A stretch of DNA of 64,000 nucleotides from Halicephalobus mephisto (Eukaryota > Nematoda > Chromadorea > Rhabditida > Panagrolaimidae): NCBI GenBank assembly GCA_009193035.1, contig SWDT01000050.1:1-64000 (forward strand), written 5' to 3'. Shown here piece after piece: positions 33,499-44,999 of the stretch. Made by a program: the position numbers and the translations under genes. A model generated the notes under the pieces. The model did not search any database, was not told the origin of the DNA, and worked only from the letters and a program-made list of their open reading frames with translations. The first letter of the stretch is position 1. Each line of letters opens with the position of its first letter.

Positions 33499-35181
33499 TT
33501 AGGAATTTTTATCTTGTGAAAAATCTCTAACTGTATCCAAAAAGAAGCAATGTAAATCACAGATTTCCTTGATTACCGTTTACCTTGAATATTGACCACA
33601 GCAGTGTTAGTCTTTCTATTCCATAAAGCAATGTTTTCACATGCATAAAATGTAGTGAATTGTTTCCGAAAAGTTGGGCTAAAGAATCAAAAGTTAACAT
33701 TGTTCCAATTGAGAACATCCTTACCTCACTACAAACAAAATTACAATTGATGGGTAGGTATGAATTGTGTAAATTATCACGCTTATTGAATACAGTTCGG
33801 TACTAACTTCTGGAGATTGGTCATAGAAAGTCCCAGCAAGGTAATATAACACATAATAGCAAATTAGAAAAGTAGAAGAGCTTATAGTTTGCCAAACAAG
33901 CCGTCTTTCTACTTTTTTAAAATCAGAGAGTGAAGACGTTTGTTTTCGAGAGAACCAAACCCCGACAAATACGGTGATTAAGGTGAGACACAGCAGAGGC
34001 AAATTGATACATATAATACGGAAATAACATTCAATAATAAACAATGCACATTTAGGTTTCCAGAAGTCAGCCACACAAGGATCGAATAAGTACTTGTGGC
34101 CAATGATAAACGGAGCAGCGATGAAAAGAGGTATAATGATGTAAAACGGATAGCCCTCCCAGATCTAAAAAGTTACCTTGAATAATTTTTCAATGCACAA
34201 GATATTTCATAAGAAACTCCGAATTTGAAATTTCCTTTGTTCTACGAATACTATACCAATTTCCATAATTCGGTTTTGTTCGATTTTAACAAGCATATTA
34301 TGATAAAAAGCAAAAAGAAATATTGTTAGGAAATTATTTAAATAGCGATAATTCCATGTTATATTTCAGGATTTTATCCTATTTCGTAATTAAATATTTG
34401 GGAGTAAATTTGAATTTAATAGATTTAGAGACCTCTAAATTGGGGTTTCGTGAGAGAATAAGCACCTTCATTTGTTCTCAAAAGTGGAGAGCTCTGTATC
34501 CAAATACTCGTGGATATTGAAGAGATCATTGAGAACACTACAGTAATCCTCGGAAACAGATTGTTTTGTTCGTTTAAGAAATGTCATAGATAATATCTAT
34601 TATTATTCTAATTGATCAGTCATGAATAGTACCCACAGAAAATTTATAAAACTACTTTTTATAGTCACTATTTACAATTTGTACTGGAATTTGTCATTCG
34701 CTGACAATGTTTAAAAAAATTGGGTCTTCTTAGATGTTATCCATTTCGCTTTTAGAAAGACTTTTTACAAGTCTTCATTGAAAAGTTTGGTCCTCACCTT
34801 TTTGTGAATGCTAGGAAACGCCAATGCTGTGCATCTATTCATACCCATCAGGACCAATAGCCACCCCAAATGAAGATCTGAATATAATATAGTAAAAGCT
34901 GAAATAGTACCAAAAGGAGTAATATAAGCAGGGTCGACAAATTCGTTGACAACCAGACTTCCACTCGAAATAACATCGACAGCGTATCCGATTACAGAAA
35001 TTTTGAAATAGGCTGAATTAAGATAATTATTTTTGGAAGTGAAGAACACATTAACACAGAAGAAAATGATTAATATTAACTCCGCGATACATCCAACAGC
35101 AAGGCCAGTACGACCCAAATAGAAAACAACATCGCGATCGAATACAGGTTCATCGTCATTTGGGAGATTTGTGGAGTTCAT
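33499..35181 (-). CDS. serpentine chemoreceptor (7TM GPCR, Srv-like)
   Basis: Four exons (34798-35181, 33725-34164, 33584-33678, 33499-33530) join in phase to about 316 aa. Hydrophobic segments begin with GLAVGCIAELILIIFFCVNV and continue through the second exon (PFYIIIPLFIAAPFIIG; INLPLLCLTLITVFVGVWF; STFLICYYVLYYLAGTF). The motif MNRCTALAFPSIHKK, followed across the intron by IW, is the TM3/loop-2 signature of the nematode Srg superfamily, closest in my judgement to Srv. The end TFRKQFTTFY is the usual post-TM7 segment. It would detect odorants or peptides in sensory neurons. It sits between two 5S genes on the opposite strand. Intron 1 (34165-34797) is comparatively long. Confidence 0.82.
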
Positions 35182-36128
35182 GGCAGAAATACTGTTTAAT
35201 GTAAAAGTTACAAAGTAATTGTTCGTAGAACTACAATTTCGTACAATACTATTCGTTAACGCTTTTGTTACACTGAAAATGAACTAATTAATAACTGTAT
35301 TCGCCAAAAAACTAGTTCTTCAATTACAAAGTATTTAAACTCGGTTTTTTATTGTAATGTGAAGTTTTCAAAGTTAAAGTATTTTTTCCTTATATTTAAG
35401 AACTCCTAAAAAGAACTAGTACTCTTATAATGGCAGTTCTGATGTTGAAATCTAACTCATTGTTTTCAACATTATATTTCTCTTTATGTTACCTACATAA
35501 GTTCACGTGAGAACGATTTATTGAAGAACTACAATGTAAGTTTACTGCATATGTTATTAATGGAGAAAAATCTACTTTCTAAACAACTTGAAATTACTCG
35601 ACAGAGAATTAATCCCTCTACAATTTAAAACGATATTCGATATCGAAAACATGACAAAATTTTAAAGCATATGATAATTTCTAAATGAAAACTTTAGCCT
35701 AAAATGCTTCATTCTTTAATCCATTTATGATTTCTTTGGTTAATGATAGAATAAAAACTGTTTGAAAATTTCTTTAAGAAACTGGATTGATATCTGAGGC
35801 TAATCAAGAAAGATGATAAAATCACCGACTTTACTGATCAACTAAAGTAATATTTATTTACTTTTGTGTTTTGTTGAAAACTTTCTTTCATAATTTCTGA
35901 TTTCCTCATAGATATCGACAAAAATGAATTTAATCAGGCCTCCGAATCAAAGAGTATCGAAGGAAAGCAATCATTAGAATCACATTTCTTCTCAAACGTT
36001 TTAATACATAATTCAGTTCTAAATTCTGATTGCCAATTCACTTTATAATGTCAACTAAATGTTTGAGCCGCCAAAAATACTCGCTCTAGAACACTCTTAG
36101 AAAGATAAATCGTGGAACTATTTCGACT
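35182..36128. other. chemoreceptor upstream region
   Basis: AT-rich intergenic DNA with no feature recognised. Confidence 0.4.
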
Positions 36129-36181
36129 CTCTCCAATCATTATTAGGAGGGAGTGGAGTTTAGATGCCCTGAGGGGATGTC
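36129..36181 (+). promoter_or_regulatory. conserved 5S upstream block, second copy
   Basis: Identical to 32808-32860; see that entry. The two 171-bp units (block plus gene) lie 3321 bp apart in the same orientation. Confidence 0.6.
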
Positions 36182-36299
36182 GGTAGCGGTCAAACCATTG
36201 TGAAGACACGCCATCCCGTTCGATCTGGCCAGTTAAACGCGATAGGGCTGGGTTAGTACTTGGATCGGAGACGTCCTGGGAATCCCCAGTGCTGCTATC
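36182..36299 (+). rRNA. 5S rRNA gene, copy C
   Basis: 118 nt and almost identical to copy B, with about five substitutions (for example CATTGTGAAGAC against CATCGTGAGCAC, and a final GCTATC against GCTACC, which leaves a G-U pair in helix I). The internal control region is unchanged and a TTCTTTTTC run follows as terminator. Confidence 0.93.
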
Positions 36300-37520
36300 T
36301 TCTTTTTCTTGGAGAAAACTAAGTTTTAATTTTTTTATCACGAAACGTTTCTGAACTGATAAGAATATGTGCTCTAAAACTCCTTCGAAAAAGCAAATCT
36401 ACTACTTAAAAACAAAATGTCAGACTCTTTTTGATAAATATAGTTTCGTAATTTTTATTAACGATGTTGATAGAAATATTTCGAATATTCAGGTAGGACA
36501 ATAAAAAGTAGAAATGTGAATACCCTCAGAGTCGTGATAAATACAACTAGAGAGAACTAGAAAAATATTCGCTTTTTGGGATCCACCTTTGTTTTCAAAA
36601 ATATAAAAATCAGGACTCTTGCAATAATGATAATTGATCTCATGGAAGAGATAAGGATTTAGGAAATTTATTTTTCGAATCAATTACGGAACTGATTTGA
36701 AAATATTTTTGATTTTGAGGAAGTCAGAAGGTCCTCTGAATGATTCTGTTGATCCAGAACCTAAATAAAGTTATCAATGTTTTTCTGATAATTTTGAACT
36801 ATGAATATGTCTACATGACAGAAGAAATTCCAACCAAAGACAAATTACTTAAGAAAGAAACCATAGGAATATTTTTGTGATTACAGAGATTCTCCAGAAT
36901 CAATAAAAGTTTGGAATTTTTAAAATATTTTTAAGGTACTTATCGATGAATGAATAGAAAACAAAAAAAAATAAAATTCTTTAATAATATGATTTTTAAA
37001 AAAACAGAAAAATTTTGGAATATTTTTCTTAGTTTCAGTTACTTGGGTTATTTCACGGCGAATATGAGAAAAATGTAATTTATGATATTTTTAATATGAA
37101 TTTTGATGAAAATGAGAAGAAAGAAATTTATCAAAGAAATGTGAGTTGAAAAACACTGATTGTCGATATTTCACGAATTATCCAAAATTTTTTGTTTTCA
37201 CAAATTCAGAAAAATTCTAATTAATTTAATTGGTTATTTTTTGAAGTTTTTTAAAATTTAAAGTATATTTAATGATTTTTAGCCAATTTTTATTGATTTT
37301 ATAAAAGAGAAAATTTTTATCAATCCTCTCAATACAGTATTTTTTTAAAAAAAAGAATGTGGAACCTTGGACAGGATAAGTTCGTTTTTTGTGTCTACAA
37401 GAGTTTTATTTTTTAAATCATGTTATTCATTTAAACAAAATTATAAAATTATAAAATTCTAATACAATTAACTTGAATGAATCTTTTGTTATAGAATTTT
37501 GATTTATGTAAATTAAAAAT
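36300..37520. other. AT-rich spacer, nothing recognised
   Basis: No coding frame, RNA gene or clear repeat. Confidence 0.45.
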
Positions 37521-39308
37521 TTATTTTCTATGATTGGTTAAATATTTCCTTATGAGTTCCACAGTAATTTCATCAAGCCTTGCTCTTTGTACAACTTCCT
37601 TCAGGAGAATCTGAATAAGATCATTTTTTACAACAACGATCACAGGGTCGATCGTTGATATTCGTCTTTAGCGTGACTTCGAAGCTGAATAAAAATTAAA
37701 ATAAGTGTGTTTTTTCTTTGGTTCAGAAGTTGAAGATATAAGTGAATTTGAATCCGATTGAGTTATTATGGAGGAAATAGACGAATTTCTGGAATTACTA
37801 CGTCTTTGTGATTTTTCCTTTGGTCCTTCTTGACACCTGGGACAGAATAATAATGTTCGATTGAAACTTTTTTTTCCACAAGAGCAAAATAGGAAAATCG
37901 CCGTCACAAATATCCCTTGAACGAAATCTCCACATACGGTGCAGATCCAACTTCTCACATCATTAGAACAGCTTTGAGGACACTGCAGTTCAAGTAGCGG
38001 CAACTCTTCTTTCATCTGTTTTTGTTCAGCAAAAGACATGTCGATGAATCCGAATTTAGTTCCTTCAGGGTTCTTCTCGGTAGCAATAATCGGATCATAT
38101 AAATTATTCACGATTATTATGTTCGTGTTTTTCCATTTTTCAGTTGCTTTGAGTTTCTGGACGATAGCTCCATTTTCATCATTAGCTATGATAACTGAAT
38201 CGATACAACCGTGCCAATGTCCGTTGGTTTTCACTAAGAACCATTTATTCAGCCGAAAAAGCCATGTTTGTAGTTCCCCTACGTCTCCAGGAAGGTAATT
38301 CCCATCGTCAATGGTGATCAAGTTATCTAGAGCGTGTTGGATGTAATCCAGATAACAATAATAAAGTTTCTTCAATACTGGGTACAGTTCCAAAAAATCC
38401 GCTTTTTTTATTAATTCATATACATGTTTGGCTTTATCCAGATTTCCGCAGATCTTAAGAGATGATTTTTCGTCAGTCCTTAAATCTGGAAGAACACCCG
38501 GATATCCAGCCTTTTCCATCTTCAACTCGATTTTCCGGTAAACACAGTAGAGATATGAGAGGAACTTTTTAAATTCAGCGTCGTTACTTACTTCCATTTC
38601 TCGGAATTTCTGAACTGACTTCTCAAATTGAAAAAGTATAGGGATATCGAGTTCAGAAGTCTTTTCTTCCTCCAATTTCTTTCTAAACTCCATCACTTCT
38701 CCGAAAGTCATTTCTCTGACTTCATTGTAGTTTATTAAAATTTTGCAGTTAATTTTGTTCAGAATATCGTTAAGAATTTTCTCATCAAATAGTTTTTGGA
38801 CCTATAAATAATTTCCATTTTTAATTAAACAATTATTATTTAAAATTAAATAAATCAAACCTTTTCTGGATCGTCTGGCAATCCCTTTTTTGGAAAAATC
38901 ACTTTAAAATCCACACCATAAACAACTTGATTGACGTAGTAATTACAGACAGATAAATTTTTTGAAAATTTTTCGCATTTTTTTATTCGTTTATGGATGC
39001 GACATTGCATGTACCAATATTCTTCGTCATCGAGAATAATTTGGAAGTCTAGAGCTTTTTTGACACTTGGTTCTAAATACAAACATATGTACCTCTGAAA
39101 AATCAAGTAGCAAATCTGGCCGAAAAAAGAAACTCACACAAGGAGAAATTACATTACAAGACAAATCCCGGATCCTGGAGTTATATCGATATCTAGGCAT
39201 TTCTACTGTAGTATGCGGAGGATTTTCTCTGATAGGAATTAATTGACCTGTGTGTATATTAAATCCCCATCCGAGTTTACATTCAGAACCATTACAATAC
39301 CGAAGCAT
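37521..39308 (-). CDS. cysteine-cluster protein, unrecognised family
   Basis: Three exons (39138-39308, 38861-39094, 37668-38801) join in phase to 512 aa, stopping at TAA 37668-37670. The protein begins MLRYCNGSECKLGWGFNIHT, has a helical middle, and ends in a zinc-ribbon-like cluster: CPQSC, then WICTVCGDFVQG, CSCG and CPRC. A Ser-rich tail follows. Past the TAA the same frame stays open for 48 codons and reads NDLIQILLKEVVQRARLDEI, TVELIRKYLTNH, then stops at 37521. This matches the tail of the broken paralog at 720-848. So the annotated span includes this extension: the TAA may be a recent nonsense change, a readthrough site, or lie in an unrecognised intron (a TTTTATTCAG acceptor sits just upstream but gives the wrong phase). 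No function is proposed. Confidence 0.7.
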
Positions 39309-39701
39309 CTTAGTAAGTAAATAATGATATTTTATAAATATTACAAGAAACAGTCAATATTCGTGACAACAGAGTGAATTTTCTTCATCAAATGTAACTT
39401 ATGTGCATCAATAATAATTTTGTCAGAATTAGAAATCAATCAACTTTTGATGTGCAGCAATGATGAGAGAGAAAACAAAGCAGACAGTTTCGAAATCAAG
39501 TTTTGTCGTTTGTGGGGTGTACTTGGACCGTGGCTGAATTTTTTTATCCAACAGAAAAACTACATATTATCAAAAAAGATTCAAGTGCAATTTAAAAAGT
39601 ATTTTTTAATTTTAAAAAATTCTAGAGATAAAATTATAGAAATTTTAAATTTATTTTGAAATAATTATGGAGGAATGATTTTTGAAAAATCTTTCTTATT
39701 A
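39309..39701. other. spacer
   Basis: No feature recognised between the cysteine-cluster gene and the TA-flanked MITE. Confidence 0.4.
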
Positions 39702-39874
39702 CAATGGACTCGCGATAAATGGAAGTTCGATAAGTGGAAAAGCGCGTTAAACGAAACTCGGAAATGCCATTTGATCTTTAACATTCCTTAAGTTGAACAT
39801 TCGATAACTGAAAAATCATCATAAGTGAAACGTTTTTCCAGTTCCTTGAAGTTCTACTTATCGCGAGTCCACTG
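39702..39874. mobile_element. TA-flanked MITE (Tc1/mariner or pogo type)
   Basis: The 173-bp element starts CAATGGACTCGCGATAA and ends TTATCGCGAGTCCACTG, an almost perfect terminal inverted repeat that extends further with mismatches. It is flanked on both sides by TA, the target duplication of Tc1/mariner-superfamily elements. It has no coding capacity. The pogo/Tigger affinity rests only on the CAGTGGACTC-like end and is a guess. Confidence 0.88.
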
Positions 39875-41516
39875 TATTACTGGGATTACATCAAATGTGC
39901 AGTTTACATTTATAAACATTTAACTAAAATTTGCAGTTTGTTTGCAATACTCAAGTAGGTCAGCTTATTAAAATCATGCGGAATTAAATTTAACCTTGAT
40001 TTTTAGGTCGGCCTCTTTATAGACTTCGAAACTACAATTCTTCCTAATTCTTTTCCACTGATGATGAGAGTAGTTTAGTTTTCAAAATCCGCTCGATTTA
40101 AAGGTTCTGTTAATCATCCTTTATCCACCACTAGGATGATCCGTCTCCACCGGTTGATGGTCTCTGATTAAGCGTTATTCTTTATTGTATTTAATCAGAA
40201 TTAAATTATTTAAAATTGTTGGACCAGTTACCCCATCCTTAGTGCACAAAAAAGCGTAACTTTTGGCGGAATAATAAATAATAATCGTCACTATTATTTT
40301 TTATTTTTCGTCACAAAAGTTAAATATTCATGAAAAATGTGACGATTTTGTTATATTTTGTAATTGTTACGGAATCAAAAGTTTTGTTTTTTTGTGTGAG
40401 GAATGTTTGGACTCGAACGGATTTCCTCGGCATCGACAAGGAAACATACAGTTTTTCTTGATGGAAATTGTTATATATTTTGTGTTTGTATCGAGTCGGA
40501 CACAGTATTTTTGTATTGTGCCTGAGGCATCTGTTAAATGAACTTCTCAACGATATTTATCTTTTTTATCGTTACACAGGTCACTTGGACCGAAAATAAC
40601 AAAAATAATTTATTTTCGAGTTATAAATAAGAAATGAATATTAATATTATATTTTTTATTAATTAAGAAAAATATGTTTTATTTTACTAAAACTACATCC
40701 CATGAATTTTGGTTTTTATAAGATATTTTTAATTTTTAAATTTATTTTTAGTGGAAATTAATTCTTTTTGAATTTTTACAAACACATATGTTATTCATCA
40801 AATAGATCCTACAACGAATAAAATTTAAATAAATTAAAATTTTGAAAAACTTTTTTTTTTGATTTTTTTTATTCTGTGTAAAATTCGGAATTCTTCGGCA
40901 ATTTTCGTCCGATCAATAAAATTCAGAAAATTTATTTTCAGTGGTTTTTTAAATTTTATTTATTTTAATTTTAATGCAGTTAAAGTCAAAATTGAATTTC
41001 GTATTGAATTTTATATAAGATATAAAGATATAAAGATAAATATTAAACAATTTTGGAACAAATTTTGAATCTTGTTCCAGAATCCACTTTGAAAATTTGA
41101 ATCTTGGTATTTTGGAACTTTTTTTATAATTATTGAAACAAAACGGATTTAAAATAAAATTTTTTTCATTTGTTATCTAGAATCGAAATTCAAAAAAAGC
41201 AGAACATGAAAATTTTTGATTTTCCTTACGACGTATTGTTTGTTTTCCAGTTGGCAAAGTCGTGGCTTTAGTTTTCAATTTTCAACTTTTTAAATTTTAT
41301 TTCTCAACATTTCCTTTTTTAAAAATTTAAAATTTTGCTAAAACTAATCTCAAAATCCGGGAAATAAAAGTTTTTTGAGCTAAAATCAATATAATTTTGC
41401 TTTTGAAAATTTATCAGTTGTGTTTTTTCTGGATTTGATTCTCGTTCGATTAGTTTTTTGAATTTTTTACGACTGACAAATTATACAAAATATCTACTTC
41501 AGAGAACTTTGGGCTT
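39875..41516. other. AT-rich spacer upstream of the PAPS transporter
   Basis: No gene recognised. A TATCTACTTCAG acceptor at 41502, 15 nt before the next ATG, is a likely SL trans-splice site. Confidence 0.45.
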
Positions 41517-42698
41517 ATGCTGCCCACGAAACGCCAGGATGTGAATCCTCCGAGGATCTCCCTTGTCGGAATGGACATCACTGACTGGTAGGATTTACAA
41601 AATCCACTTTAATTTCACTTTCCTTTTAGGCCTTCGACGGTGCGATTCTTAGCTTTATGTACTGTAATATTTGTATTTTATGTAGGATGTGGATACATGC
41701 AAGAACTCATTTTCCAACTCGAAGGAATGCAGCCCTTCGGTTGGTATCTGACTTTCATTCAGTTTGGATTCTACAGCATTTTTTCGTATTCTGAGATGAA
41801 ATTTTCTGGTCGAATAATTAGAAGGTGAGTATCTAAGCAGATTTGATATATGAATGAGTTTTTCAAAGGATCCCGATGCGCATCTATCTTCATCTTGCTT
41901 TCTACACCGTCACGACCATGGGGTTCTCCAACGCTTCCGTCGGATATCTGAACTACCCCACCCAAGTCATCTTCAAATGCTGTAAGTTGATCCCAGTACT
42001 GATAGGAGGGATTCTGATCCAAGGAAAACGCTACGGTTGGATGGATGTCCTGGCGGCGGCGATGATGAGCTTCGGATTAATTCTTTTTTCTCTTGCTGAT
42101 AATCAAGTTTCGCCTAATTTTGACCCTAAAGGTTATATAATGATATCTTTGGCTCTTATTGCCGATGCCATTATTGGGAACGTCCAAGAAAAATCAATCA
42201 AAACTTACAATGCTGCCAATAACGAAATCGCAAGTTTCTTATAATTTTCGAATTTTATATTTGATTTTTCAGGTTTTATTTTCTTATTCTATTGGTTGGT
42301 GTTATATTTTTATATTTATTCTAATTACTGGGGAACTTTCGAATGGATTCGATTTCTTCTGGAAACATCCTTGGAAAACTTATGGGTACTGTATTGTTTA
42401 TTCGTTCCTCGGATTCGCTGGGATAAATTCGGTTTTAACTTTGGTCAAGACAACTGGAGCCCTTACTGCCGTTACTGTCACGACGATGAGGAAAGCAGTC
42501 ACTATCATTGTGTCTTTCGTTTTTTTCTCAAAACCGTTCACGATTACTTACGTCTGGGCCGGATTAATAATATTGACAGCGATCTACGTCAATCTCCACA
42601 ACAAAAATAAATCGACATGGAACCAGACTATTATCTATTACTTTAGAAATAAGAATATCAAAAAACAACTTCAGAATCTGAAAATTCATAGACTGTAA
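41517..42698 (+). CDS. pst-2: PAPS transporter, SLC35B3 type
   Basis: Four exons (41517-41587, 41630-41824, 41869-42229, 42273-42698) join in phase to 350 aa. Family hallmarks in order: GCGYMQELIFQLEGMQPFGW, YLTFIQFGFYSIF, GFSNASVGYLNYPTQVIFKC, CKLIPVLIGGILIQGKRY, ALIADAIIGNVQEKSIKTYN, VLFSYSIGWCYIF and TGALTAVTVTTMRKAVTII. These match SLC35B3/PAPST2, a Golgi antiporter that brings the sulfate donor PAPS into the lumen for sulfation of glycans and proteins; C. elegans PST-2 is the corresponding protein. Intron 3 (42230-42272) has a GC donor (GCAAGT) instead of GT. The GC site is the only donor there that keeps the conserved reading frame. Confidence 0.92.
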
Positions 42699-43039
42699 AT
42701 TCAACAATTATTCTACGTAAGTCACGGATCACGAAAACCTCTGGTGTAAAACTAGACGAGAATTTTGAATAGTATTTGCAGATACAAAGTCGAATTTACT
42801 AAAGACACAAAGTAGGATTACAAAAATAAACCGAGTTTAGTGTTGGCAGAAAAATAAAAGTGCAAAATTCCGTAATTCTTCGTTTTATCAGAAAAACCGT
42901 ACATGATGATCGAAATCCGAACTTTTCCACATGACTTGTGTGTCATTGCGGAAAGTTGAGACCTCGGCATACTGTATTTTGATAATATACAGCGTTAACT
43001 TCACAAGTGTCATTTTAAAACCGTTTGTGTGGGTTATTT
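42699..43039. other. spacer
   Basis: No feature recognised between the PAPS transporter and the MITE. Confidence 0.4.
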
Positions 43040-43349
43040 GACATTTCTGTCCCAAGCATTTATTCCAATTTTAGAGTTAAAATTCTACAAAAAGCACTCA
43101 TAATACTGTAGTAAAACCTATAGATTCTGAATCTAAAATCAGAATCAATAATCAACCTTCAGAATTTAAGACTCTAAAAACTAATTCTGGATTCTAAGGA
43201 TATTTCAAGTTTTATATAAAAACTTTAAAAGTTAAAACTATCTCAAATGGCTTTTAAAATACTACACAAGAGGTGTAAAGTTATTTAAAATTATTTATTT
43301 TTAAATTAAAGCTGTAAAAATGGGGACAAATGCTTGGGATAGAAACGTC
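43040..43349. mobile_element. MITE, copy 2
   Basis: 310 bp, in the same orientation as 7235-7549 and very similar over its whole length. Terminal inverted repeats are clearer here: left GACATTTCTGTCCCAAGCAT, right the inverse complement beginning GACGTTTCTATCCCAAGCAT. No coding capacity. Confidence 0.85.
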
Positions 43350-43368
43350 TCATCACAAAGTGAAAGAA

Positions 43369-44133
43369 TGATAGTCTATCACGCCTTGCCAATTTATCCA
43401 AAATGGCAAATCTTGAGATTTCTCATTTTTGGTATTATGACCACAACTTTCTAGGATTATTTATCACTAAATCTGCTTCTTTTCGTTGTTACTTAGTTAT
43501 TACAGTGTATTTTGTGTTTTTTTCATCTTCGTACTTGCAAATAATTATTTAGATGCATTTTTACAGAAAAATACTCAATATATTCAATATTATCATAGAT
43601 CTATTCAGTTGCAAAATGATGAATGCTTTGCAATAAAATTTCATATATTAATTTAGGAGTTTAAGCTAAAAATCATGTGTCTAGTGACAGAACTTGATTA
43701 ACTGCTAATGAATTATGCTTAGGTTTGAGTCGGAAGCTTGAAAAAAGCTCAAAATATATAGCCATGAACTCAACTATTTTAGTCATATTCTCCTATATCA
43801 CTAACAAGCATTAGATAAAATGACCAACTGTCGGAACATCATTTCATTACCTTATTTCAATTACGGCAATTGATAGATTCATAAAATTCTCTTTAAAATA
43901 CTGATAGAATGCATTATAACTCATAGTTTAAGACAAATTAATAATACTGATGTGGGAAGTGTCTTTTATTTCTAAATGCTTTACCTATCATAAAAATGTT
44001 GAAAATTAATATTTACCAAGAATTTGAAAAAAATGCTAAAAATCACTGAAAATAAGATTTGAATGGCCCTAACATTAAAAAATGAGAAATCTCAAAATTC
44101 GTCCTTTTGGGTGAAATGTGACATAGACTACCG
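43369..44133. mobile_element. non-autonomous element with long inverted repeats
   Basis: About 70 bp at the two ends are inverted copies of each other. Left: TAGTCTATCACG, then TTGAGATTTCTCATTTTT. Right, on the minus strand: TAGTCTATGTCAC, then TTGAGATTTCTCATTTTT. The roughly 620-bp interior has no transposase frame. It lies 20 bp to the right of MITE copy 2. Family unknown. Confidence 0.7.
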
Positions 44134-44999
44134 TTGCCACACCGAAATTTCGACCTGCTTCCATTAGGATCCCCATCTATCTGAAGAGACAGTTGTAAGG
44201 AACTTTTTCTTAGTTCAGAAGCTAGTCAAAAATTAGAAGCACTGGGAGAACTTTGATTCGCATGGAATAAAACAGTTCCTTTATTGAAAATACTATCGTT
44301 GATCAAAAACATGTTTGTTTGAATCTCAATCGACATTGTTTCATTATTCTCATATAGAGTGTAAATTTCCAGTGATCGTAAATTTACTTTTTATATACAC
44401 AAAAGTAGTAAAACACAACTTTTTAAGCTTAAAATATTGTGACGCCAAGTAATTCCCCCTCTGGTTATTATTGTTTCATTCCCTCACTTTTATTGACTGG
44501 TTAATTGCAAAACTTTGTAGATGTTTTCCTTCATTTTACCGAAAATATTTCAGGTCGGATTTCTTCATTTTATGAGTTTTTCTTTTTCTCATTCTGTATT
44601 CTCACTGTTACTTTTATTTTCTGTGTTTTGAAACTGATCGGCAAAAAAGTTGATTTTTTGTGTCTTTACAGTAAAATATCTATGACGCCGTGATTGAGTT
44701 CATAACTATAAAAGTAGGCTTTATTTCTGTTTTATCAATATTTTTTATAAATATTCGATATTTGTACTTAAATTAGAAGCAGTTTATATATTCATAAATA
44801 ATTTTCTTGTTTGAACAATATATAAGTTACAGCATGGATTTCTGACGCATAATAATCAAGGTTTTTTGATAATGAGTATTTTTAAGACAGTTGTAAACAG
44901 ATATGGAACATAAGGTCTTTCATAATAGTTAATTTATAATTTGAAAACATTAATTCGGTAGCCTACGTCTTTTATCTGTTCTTCCTGTGAGTACGGTAT
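44134..44999. other. spacer
   Basis: No gene recognised. This is the 3' flank of the Hsp70-like gene. Confidence 0.4.

Noticed and set aside
36051..36341. Minus-strand open frame of 96 codons
   Set aside because: It is the antisense of the 5S rRNA gene at 36182-36299 and its conserved upstream block.
44505..44693. Hydrophobic 62-codon plus-strand frame
   Set aside because: Rich in F and I because of T-rich DNA; no start context, splice sites or homology.
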